NCBI GenBank assembly: GCA_024516155.1
Contig: JAJJXM010000008.1
Location: 1 to 64,000, forward strand
Origin: Pyronema omphalodes
Lineage: Eukaryota; Ascomycota; Pezizomycetes; Pezizales; Pyronemataceae
Direction of reading: 5' to 3'
DNA length: 64,000 nt
Shown here: piece after piece, positions 10,004 through 17,161 of the stretch
Position numbering within the stretch: position 1 is the stretch's first letter
Layout: each line of letters begins with the position of its first letter
Translations under genes and position numbers: made by a program
Notes under the pieces: generated by a model
Database searches by the model: none
What the model was told of the DNA's origin: nothing
Seen by the model: only the letters and a program-made list of their open reading frames with translations

Positions 10004-10787
10004 AAAAAAAAAAAAAAAATAATAATAAAAAGAAGTAGGAGGAGGACAGAGGGAGGGAGAAGCGGGAGGCGAGAGCGGAGAGAGAGACGAGGGAGAGGGG
10101 AGATGGAGGAAGCGGACGATGACGAGGAGAGAGTGGAGACGGGAGACTGGGAGAGCGGAGGTGTGGTTGTTGTGGAGAATGGAGTATTGTGTTTTTTCTT
10201 TTTGAAACGGGAATGAAAGTGAGGCGAGGAGTCGAGGGAGAGGAGAGACGCGGTGGAGACGGACGGGAGGAGCACGAATGAGGCGAGTACGAGATGGTGA
10301 CGCGGAGAGAAGTGGACGGAGTGGGACGATGGATGGCTGGCGAGCCGAGAGGGAGGAGCGTGGTGAAGGGCGAGGGGAGGGACGTAGAGTAGGGTAGTGG
10401 CACAGGGGAGAGAGGTGCGATGGGGGGGCGTTGACCCGGGGGAGTTATATCTTCTTTTCTTTTCGTTTTGCTTGTTTGTTTTTGCTTTGTGGAGGAAATA
10501 AAGGCGGAAAAACGGTTAAAAAAGGGAGGGGAAGGGTGGAGGAAATGGGGGAACGACCCGGCGAGGTGGCCTCCGAGCGTACAGGGCTCCTGGAACAGAT
10601 GACGCTTGACGAACAAAAGCACAACGAGACTTGGGGGTCTACAACCCCACACCCTAACGACAAGCTCTGGGGCATACCCAGTGAGAGCTTGGCCTAACAC
10701 CCGGGTTTCTTAATTTTGTATTTACTGTAGATTCCGCCATAACCTTACGGTTGGATGCGTGTATGAGTGAATAAATAAATAAATAAA
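10004..10787 (+). other. LINE-B 3' UTR with internal poly(A), hairpins and (TAAA)n tail
   Basis: A run of 17 or more A sits right after the stop (about 10002-10019), followed by about 410 nt of strongly purine-rich DNA. From about 10440 the sequence matches the 3' end of OG-B elements. Two inverted repeats stand out: GGGGT/ACCCC at 10634-10648 and AACC/GGTT at 10741-10752, just before the tail. The internal poly(A) could be the fossil of an older 3' end. Confidence 0.8.
10741..10752 (+). promoter_or_regulatory. 3'-terminal hairpin AACC-TTAC-GGTT (LINE-B / OG-B type)
   Basis: A 4-bp stem with a 4-nt loop lies about 20 nt before the (TAAA)n tail. LINE-C and OG-C have AACC-TTCG-GGTT at the same place (for example 23872-23883). 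LINE-D has AACC/GGTT with a 5-nt loop (38125-38137, 38383-38395). The stem is conserved while the loop and tail vary. In UnaL2-type LINE/SINE pairs a 3' stem-loop is recognised by the RT; the same role is inferred here. Confidence 0.65.
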
Positions 10788-10985
10788 CCCCCGTGAACCA
10801 ACGGCGACCCCCCCCCCTGCATTCTCAACAACGAGCACCGAAACCCCCGGTTTTCTCATCGGATTCGGATTCGCAGCACTCTGTCACGTTATTCTCTGAA
10901 TTTTCAGGGAATTCTACGTTGTTTTTGTTGACTTTTGTCGCAAAATCAGAGTTTTCACGAGTTTTGGCTTACCCCACCTCACGAA

Positions 10986-12440
10986 ATGTCGCCAAAACAA
11001 CGACAGAACAACGCCCGACGATCGAAACGGTCCGAAAACGCGTACAATGTTCTAGCCGACCTTCCTCATGATGGATCTAATCCTACTTTCGATGGAAGAG
11101 ATGGAAAAGTTGATGAAGTTGATGGAAACTTCGCTGGAAAACCCTTCCAGAGCGTGGTCTTGGCAGAATCACCAGTTCCTTCGGCTTCAACACACCAGCA
11201 ACAAGCGACAACTGACCAAAGCCGGTTCAGTACATACCGTCGCAATATTGTATCTACCATTAATAAGGCAGCCCTGGTTGATGACAATTATGCCTCCCTT
11301 GACCAACTGTTTTATGACAGCTACCCCGAAGTCACTGGAGCCAGCTTCCTGTGGATACAACAGATCCATCAGGACACACAGCGACGCTTCAACACCCTCG
11401 ATGACACCACACGCAACAACAGCGATGAGATGCGCCTCAGATTCGACGTCATGATGACGAAATTCAACATTCTGATCGGCGAAAACACGAAGCTGCGCGC
11501 AGCCTACGACTCTACACAGGCAGAAACAGCAGCTCTCAAGGCTGCTGTGGACGCCCTGACGAGGAAAATCGACGAACAGCAACAAGTCATTTCGGCGCCC
11601 CCCTCACCGAACCTCACGGCCTCTTCCTCAGCGATGGAAGAGATGACTATGCAACTGTCCGTCGTCCAACATGACATTCAGGATGTCCTGGACGCTGTTC
11701 GCAACCCTCCTGGCAAGAGAAAGCGAAGGGGAAGCGACCAGAACACCGAACCCACCTCACCGACAAACAGAAGACCGGTGAACCACAAACCGAGAGCGGC
11801 ATCACCGGTGCGAAGCCTGATGCACTCAAAACATGCGACTACCGCCGCCCAGGACAAGCTTGATGCCCTCAAGCCTATGTCCCCGCTACCTCTCCTCGCG
11901 ATCACGTCAACCGATGCGACACCGGAACCTCACCCTGACAGTCCATCTGCTCAGGACACACCTCTACCCGACGCCCCAAACACTGCCCCTGCTGAGACGA
12001 ACGGATGGAAGACTGTGGAGGCGAAGGCTGCACAGAGGAAGAAGCAGAAAGCGAAGGAGACGACACCTACGGCAGCGCCACCCAGCAAGACCCCTACAAC
12101 AAAGAATGGTGGACGGGGAAAGAACACCCACCAACCCAGAACGACAACACCCTCTGCAAAGAAGACTTGGGCAGAAGTCGTCAAGAGCGGAGGCATCAAC
12201 GTCCAGATTGTGCTTGGGAATGGCAATCTTGGACTGACAACACCACCGACAAGAAGGGGAGAGAGGCGAGGGGGAGCAGCGAGGAGGCTGAGGAAGAAGG
12301 AAGGAGAAGGGGAGAGAGAGGAGGAGAAGAGGGGCAGGGCGGGCCCGGGTGTCTCAAAGGGCAAAGAGTCAGGAGACACCGGCGGAGGAGGGGAGAGAGG
12401 AGAGGAGAGTGGGGGCACGGGTGGCCCGGCGGCTGTTTAA
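10986..12440 (+). CDS. OG4 orphan-Gag protein, intact (484 aa)
   Basis: ATG at 10986 is chosen because the frame is open upstream only through non-ATG codons. Order of features: basic N-terminus (KQRQNNARRSKRS), a segment conserved among copies (AYNVLADLPHDGS to about 70), a copy-variable segment (about 75-125), a predicted coiled coil (about 125-200, with RRFNTLDD and ENTKLRAAYDSTQAETAALKA), KRKRR at about 244-248, a Pro/Thr/Ser linker, TWAEVVKSGG at about 394, and an Arg/Gly/Glu-rich tail. It has no CCHC knuckle, endonuclease, RT or RNase H. It is probably an RNA-binding, self-associating Gag-like protein of a non-autonomous element. Function is inferred from composition; no named domain family is claimed. 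Confidence 0.85.
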   Translation: MSPKQRQNNARRSKRSENAYNVLADLPHDGSNPTFDGRDGKVDEVDGNFAGKPFQSVVLAESPVPSASTHQQQATTDQSRFSTYRRNIVSTINKAALVDDNYASLDQLFYDSYPEVTGASFLWIQQIHQDTQRRFNTLDDTTRNNSDEMRLRFDVMMTKFNILIGENTKLRAAYDSTQAETAALKAAVDALTRKIDEQQQVISAPPSPNLTASSSAMEEMTMQLSVVQHDIQDVLDAVRNPPGKRKRRGSDQNTEPTSPTNRRPVNHKPRAASPVRSLMHSKHATTAAQDKLDALKPMSPLPLLAITSTDATPEPHPDSPSAQDTPLPDAPNTAPAETNGWKTVEAKAAQRKKQKAKETTPTAAPPSKTPTTKNGGRGKNTHQPRTTTPSAKKTWAEVVKSGGINVQIVLGNGNLGLTTPPTRRGERRGGAARRLRKKEGEGEREEEKRGRAGPGVSKGKESGDTGGGGERGEESGGTGGPAAV

Positions 12441-12774
12441 CTTTGCTTTGGTTTTGTTTTTGCTTTGTGGAGGAAATACAGGAGGAAAAATGGTTAAAAA
12501 TGGGAGGGGAAGGGAGGAGGAAAGGGAGGAGCCCGGCGAGGCGGCCTCTGTGCAAGCAGGGCACTTGGAACATCAGACGCGCTTGGACAAGAAACCCCCG
12601 TAGTATACAGTGGGGACAGACCCCACAACCACAACGATCAAGAGGAGGAGACTGGTAGAGGTGGAGACTGGGTTTTTGCTTTTACATTTCTTTCTTCTTC
12701 TCTTTTGTATTTATCTGTCCCTTGTCATAACCTTCGGGTTGCAAACAAGTAATGAGAGAACAAACAACAAACAA

Positions 12775-12862
12775 GCGAAGGGGAAGCGACCAGAACACCG
12801 AACCCACCTCACCAACGACCAGAAGACCGGTGAACCACAAACCGAGAGCGGCATCACCGGTG
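12775..12862 (+). repeat. Transduced flank: 88 nt of OG2's right flank inside OG4
   Basis: This matches 2738-2824, including the unusual hybrid CACCAACGACCAGAAG, and follows the same irregular AACAAACAACAAACAA tail. At its end, CACCGGTG joins GGGACAGACC with a short shared GTG/GGG overlap, as expected for a template switch. Confidence 0.8.
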
Positions 12863-13030
12863 GGGACAGACCCCACAACCACAACGATCAAGAGGAGGAG
12901 ACTGGTAGAGGTGGAGACTGGGTTTTTGCTTTTACATTTCTTTCTTCTTCTCTTTTGTATTTATCTGTCCCTTGTCATAACCTTCGGGTTGCAAACAAGT
13001 AATGAGAGAACAAACAAACAAACAAACAAA

Positions 13031-13857
13031 CCCCCGTGAACCTCGATGGGACCCCCCGCCGAAACAATGCCGACCGCTATGGACACTGACAGCTGCCCCG
13101 ACACCGACTCCGAATCCGACTCTGACCTGAACCTCAACGACAGCCAGCACGCAATAACTACTTCCGACGTCAACCTCGCGACCTTATCCGAACTGATCAA
13201 GACGACCATCGTGGATCTCCTCCGCCCGATGAACCAACGCCTCGAAACAGTTACCAAACGCATCGACAAACTACACCGAACCAACACCCAGCCCCGAACC
13301 GACCACCTCGCCGACAACCCCCCGACCGCCCCCGACACCGCACCCGCCACCACGCCCACCGCCAACGACATACACCATTGGATGGCGAGATGCCACATGC
13401 TCGAAGGAATCTTGCGCAGCAACAACATCGCCATCCCCCTCGACGCACCCCGGACTACAACCCGCCCCTCCAACGCACCCTCGGCGCCGTGGGCGGACCC
13501 CTCCAAGACCAAAACTCTCCTCAAAGCCAACCCCCCCACCAACCCCACACCCGCCACTAAACCGGACCCCCGACGCCAACGCACCCGCCCCCAGTCCGTC
13601 ACCATACCCTTCCCACACCCTGCGGAAATCGACGTCAATACCAAAGCCCAACTGGGAAGGGCGATCAACGCTGCACTCACCCAGACAAAGGCGCCGCCTC
13701 ACATGGCTGTCGCCACGATCAGACAAGCCACATCAGGAAACCTCATCGTGACCATGACAGACGGCACCACTGAATCCGAGCTGACCGAGAACCTAGGGAC
13801 CATACACACAGCGACGCGACAGGTCAACACCTCCATCGCCGCACCCCGCCTGAACGA
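13031..13857 (+). pseudogene. LINE-C copy 1 ORF1 (Gag), middle segment
   Basis: ORF1 continues from the third CCCCCGTGAACC copy: NLDGTP, then after a one-base change in the C run at about 13049-13054 the frame reads ETMPTAMDTDSCPDTDSESD. The region from about 13160 to 13480 (LATLSELIKTTIVDLLRP onward) differs strongly from the equivalent part of LINE-C copies 3 and 4 (NNLLSAIATMISKNTND), while both flanks match. The segment ends in the Gag core at APRLN, cut by OG5/OG6 at 13857. Confidence 0.8.
13844..13857. repeat. Target-site duplication of the OG5/OG6 insertion (left copy)
   Basis: CCCCGCCTGAACGA is repeated at 16526-16539. It brackets 13858-16525 as a single insertion within LINE-C ORF1, even though that block contains two OG 5' ends. 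Confidence 0.9.
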
Positions 13858-14185
13858 TTTATTTATTTATTTATTTATTAACTCATACAGGCATCCAACC
13901 GTAAGGTTATGGCGGAATCTACAGTAAATACAAAATTAAGAAACCCGGGTGTCAGGCCAGGCTCTCACTGGGTATGCCCCAGAGCTTGTCGTCAGGGTGT
14001 GGGGTTGTAGACCCCCAAGTCTCGTTGTGCTTTTGCTCGTCAAGCGTCGTCTGTTCCAGGAGCCCTGTACGCTCGGAGGCCACCTCGCCGGGTCGTTCCC
14101 CCATTTCCTCCACCCTTCCCCTCCCATTTTTAACCATTTTTCCGCCTTTATTTCCCCCGAAAGCAAAAACAAAACCAAAGCAAAG

Positions 14186-15826
14186 TTAAACCGCCGCCGG
14201 GCCACCTACGCCCCCACTCTCCTCCCCTCTCTCAACTCCTCCGCCGGTGTCTCCTGACTCTTTGCCCTTTGAGACACCCGGGCCCGCCCTGCCCCTCTTC
14301 TCCTCCCCTCTCTCCCCTTCTCCTTCCTTCTTCCTCAGTCTTCTCGCTGCTCCCCCTCGCCTCTCTCCCCTTCTTGTCGGTGGTGTTGTCAGTCCAAGAT
14401 TGCCATTCCCCAGCACAATCTGGACGTTGATGCCTCCGCTCTTGACGACTTCTGCCCAAGTCTTCTTTGCAGAGGGGGTTGTTGTTCTGGGTTGGTGGGT
14501 ATTCTTTCCCCGGGCACCATTCTTTGTTGTAGGGGTCTTGCTGGGTGTCGCTGCCGTAGGTGTCGTCTCCTTCGCTTTCTTCTTCTTCCTCTGCGTAGCC
14601 TTCGCCTCCACAGTCTTCCATCCGTTCGACTCAGCAGGGGCAGTGCTTGGGGCGTCGGGTAGAGGTGTGTCCTGAGCAGATGAACTGTCAGGGTGAGGTT
14701 CCGGTGTCGCATCGGTTGACGTGATCGCGAGGAGAGGTAGGGGGGACATAGGCTTGAGGGCATCAAGCTTGTCCTGGGCGGCGGTAGTCGCATGTTTCGA
14801 GTGCATCAGGCTTCGCACCGGTGATGCAGCTCTCGGTTTGTGGTTGACCGGTGCTCTGGTCGTTGGTGAGGTGGGTTCGGTGTTCTGGTCGCTTCCCCTT
14901 CGCTTTCTCTTGCCAGGAGGGTTGCGGACAGCGTCCAGGACATCCTGAATGTCATGTTGGACGACGGACAGTTGCATAGTCATCTCTTCCATCGCTGAGG
15001 AAGAGGCCGTGAGGTTCGGTGAGGGGGGCGCCGAAATGACTTGTTGCTGTTCGTCGATTTTCTTCGTCAGGGCGTCCACAGCAGCCTTGAGAGCTGCTGT
15101 TTCTGCCTGTGTAGAGTCGTATGCTGTGCGCAGCGTCGCGTTTTCGAAGAGCAGATCGTTGAATTTCGTCATCATGACGTCGAATCTGCCGTGTATCGCA
15201 TCGTTGTTGTTGCGCATGGATTCATCGAGGGTATTGAAGCGTCGCTGTGTATCCCGGTGGATCTGTTGTATCCCCAGGAAGTTGGCTCCAGTGAGTTCGG
15301 CGTAGTTGTCATGGAACAGCTGATCCAGGGTGACATAGTTGTCATCAGCTGCGACTGCCTCATTAATCGCAGATACACACAAGCGACGGTATTTACTGAA
15401 CCGGCTGTGTTCAGTTGTCGCCTGTTGCTGCGGTGTAGAAGCCGGAGGGGCTGGTGATCCTGCCGGGACCACGCTCTGGGAGTCGCTCCCAGTGAAGTTT
15501 CTATCAACTCCATCACCTTTTCCATCGCTTCCATCGGAGGCAGGCTTAGAACCATTGCGATAAGAGTTCATCAGGGCGTTGTACTGCTCTACCAACTGTT
15601 TTGTCGTCGGTGGCTGGTGTGTTGAAGCCGAAGGAACTGGTGATCCTGCCAAGACCACGCTCTGGAAGGGTTTTCCAGCGAAGTTTCCATCAACTTCATC
15701 AACTTTTCCATCTCTTCCATCGAAAGTAGGATTAGATCCATCATGAGGAAGGTCGGCTAGAACATTGTACGCGTTTCCGGACCGTTTCGATCGTTGGGCG
15801 TTGTTCTGTCGTTGTTTTGGCGACAT
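14186..15826 (-). CDS. OG5 orphan-Gag protein, intact, with internal duplication (546 aa)
   Basis: Starts at ATG 15826 and ends GGPAAV. It is 62 aa longer than the other intact copies. Residues after about 75 contain a diverged second copy of the segment HDGSNPTFDGRDGKVDEVD (as NGSKPASDGSDGKGDGVD), followed by SQSVVPAGSPAPPAST echoing FQSVVLAGSPVPSAST. The coiled coil, KRKRR, TWAEVVKSGG and Arg/Gly-rich tail are all present. The duplication is diverged, so it is not a recent slip. It sits in the copy-variable part of the protein. Confidence 0.85.
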   Translation of the reverse strand: MSPKQRQNNAQRSKRSGNAYNVLADLPHDGSNPTFDGRDGKVDEVDGNFAGKPFQSVVLAGSPVPSASTHQPPTTKQLVEQYNALMNSYRNGSKPASDGSDGKGDGVDRNFTGSDSQSVVPAGSPAPPASTPQQQATTEHSRFSKYRRLCVSAINEAVAADDNYVTLDQLFHDNYAELTGANFLGIQQIHRDTQRRFNTLDESMRNNNDAIHGRFDVMMTKFNDLLFENATLRTAYDSTQAETAALKAAVDALTKKIDEQQQVISAPPSPNLTASSSAMEEMTMQLSVVQHDIQDVLDAVRNPPGKRKRRGSDQNTEPTSPTTRAPVNHKPRAASPVRSLMHSKHATTAAQDKLDALKPMSPLPLLAITSTDATPEPHPDSSSAQDTPLPDAPSTAPAESNGWKTVEAKATQRKKKKAKETTPTAATPSKTPTTKNGARGKNTHQPRTTTPSAKKTWAEVVKSGGINVQIVLGNGNLGLTTPPTRRGERRGGAARRLRKKEGEGERGEEKRGRAGPGVSKGKESGDTGGGVERGEESGGVGGPAAV

Positions 15827-16029
15827 TTCGTGAGGTGGGGTAAGCCAAAACTCGTGAAAACTCTGATTTTGCGACAAAAGTCAACAAAAACAACGTAGAA
15901 TTCCCTGAAAACTCAGAGAATAACGTAACAGAGTGCTGCGAATCCGAATCCGATGAGAAAACCGGGGGTTTCGGTGCTCGTTGTTGAGAATGCAGGGGGG
16001 GGGGGTCGCCGTTGCCGTGTGGTATTGCA

Positions 16030-16324
16030 GCCGCGAGGCTGCCTCATTAACTGCAGATACTATTTGGCGACGGTATTTACTGAACAGGCTGGGTTCAGTT
16101 GTCGCCTGTTTCTGCTTTGTTGAAGCCGAAGGAACTGGTGATCCTGCCAAGACCACGCTCTGGAAGGGCTTTCCAGCGAAGTTTCCATCAACTTCATCAA
16201 CTTTTCCATCTCTTCCATCAAAAGTAGGATTGGATCCATCATGAGGAGGGTCGGCTAGAACGTTATACGCGTTTTCGGACCGTTTCGATCGTCGGGCGTT
16301 GTTCTGTCGTTGTTTTGGCGACAT
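16030..16324 (-). pseudogene. OG6 orphan-Gag ORF, N-terminal piece
   Basis: ATG at 16324. About 95 codons (MSPKQRQNNARRSKRS to AVNEAA) match the family. The frame then runs into the junction with OG5's 5' terminus and is meaningless beyond it. The 5' UTR reaches the family terminus at about 16522. It is part of the chimera described for 13858-16525. Confidence 0.8.
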
Positions 16325-16525
16325 TTCGTGAGGTGGGGTAAGCCAAAACTCGTGAAAACTCTGATTTTGCGACAAAAGTCAACAAAAACGACGTAGAATT
16401 CCCTGAAAATTCAGAGAATAACGTAACAGAGTGCTGCGAATCCGAATCCGATGAGAAAACCGGGGGTTTCGGTGCTCGTTGTTGAGAATGCAGGGGGGGG
16501 GGTCGCCGTTGCCGTGTGGTGTATC

Positions 16526-17161
16526 CCCCGCCTGAACGAGCGATGGTATAAGCTCGCAGTTCATGGAATCCCCATGAGCCAATACCCCGACTCCCCCGAC
16601 GGAATGCGCCTCCTCCAGGAGGAGATCGAACGCAGCAACGGACCTGTCGCCCTGGCGCAACCCCCCCGATATATGACGACCGCGGAGAAACGTGTGGGCA
16701 AGGAAGCGTCCAGTGTGGTTATTGCGGTACGTACCGCCGGAGAGCTCGCACTCCTGAAGCGCAAACGAGTCATGGTACTCTTCGAGCCCCGAAGAGTCAC
16801 CGAGTACCACTCTGCCCGACGGACCGACCAGTGTCGGCGCTGCTTGCCCTTTGGCCACCACTACACCAACTGCACTGGACCGCAAGGCCCCACCTGCGGC
16901 ATCTGCGGCCAGAACTACCCCACGGACGACCACGCCTGCAACGACTGCCCCCAAAGCAAAGGTAAGAGCTGTGAGCACACTAGATACCATTGCAAAAACT
17001 GCGCGGACGCCAACCTCCCCGACCTCGACCACCCAGGCTTCAGCAAGCAATGCCCCGTACGCATCCGCATATTCAAAGAAGCCTGGACAGCGTTACAAAA
17101 CCCCGCCGCCGGCCCACCCAACCCAGCCGACAGAGACACTGAGATGAACGCCCATGTCTAG
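16526..17161 (+). pseudogene. LINE-C copy 1 ORF1 (Gag), C-terminal segment with CCHC knuckles
   Basis: Continues ORF1 from LNERWYKLAVHGIP through the Gag core to knuckles CRRCLPFGHHYTNC (CX2CX4HX4C), CGICGQNYPTDDHAC and a third Cys cluster (CKNC...H...C). It ends NAHV at 17159-17161. It overlaps ORF2 by 8 nt (ATGTCTAG), like LINE-B. This segment is itself open, but the full ORF1 is split by three insertions and shifted at about 13050. Confidence 0.85.

Larger units (their letters stand above)
3810..10787 (+). mobile_element. LINE-B: full-length autonomous non-LTR retrotransposon
   Basis: It starts ACACCACCCAGCAAAGAGC followed by GACC and a C tract, has a 5' UTR of about 290 nt, two open frames overlapping by 8 nt, a 3' UTR of 784 nt and a (TAAA)n tail. 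The TSD is 12 bp. The last roughly 300 nt of the 3' UTR are nearly the same as in OG-B elements. It is the only LINE in the window with both ORFs uninterrupted, and it inserted into LINE-C ORF1. Confidence 0.92.
10800..13030 (+). mobile_element. OG4: orphan-Gag element (OG-C) with a duplicated, transduced 3' end
   Basis: Full-length OG with an intact ORF, slightly trimmed at its 5' end (starts AACGGCGACC). After a first 3' UTR and irregular tail (to 12774) comes an 88-nt piece of OG ORF (12775-12862) and then a second copy of the terminal 3' end (12863-13030) with a regular tail. The irregular tail plus the 88-nt piece match OG2's tail and right flank at 2721-2824. The coding body instead resembles OG9 and OG14 (YRRNIVS, FYDSYPEVTG). 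The copy is therefore a mosaic, read as readthrough transduction plus template switching. Confidence 0.85.
13858..16525 (-). mobile_element. OG5 (full, OG-B) joined to OG6 (5' piece): one chimeric insertion
   Basis: Read on the minus strand, it holds OG6 (5' terminus at about 16522, ORF start, broken off at about 16030), then directly a second OG 5' terminus (16022), a complete ORF, an OG-B 3' UTR and a (TAAA)n tail at 13858. There is only one TSD pair and no tail between the two pieces. The simplest reading is that the RT finished copying OG5 RNA and jumped onto a second OG RNA. About 15 nt of untemplated-looking sequence lies at the junction (16023-16037). Confidence 0.8.

Noticed and set aside
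10935..10985. Longer OG start reading (M)SQNQSFHEFWLTPPHE
   Set aside because: The first codon is TTG. In a eukaryotic element the ATG at MSPKQRQ (10986 and equivalents) is the better start, and OG2 lacks the upstream frame's TTG.
13043..13927. Open frame at 13046-13927 as a complete small protein
   Set aside because: It is the middle of LINE-C ORF1; its last codons are read from the (TAAA)n tail of OG5.
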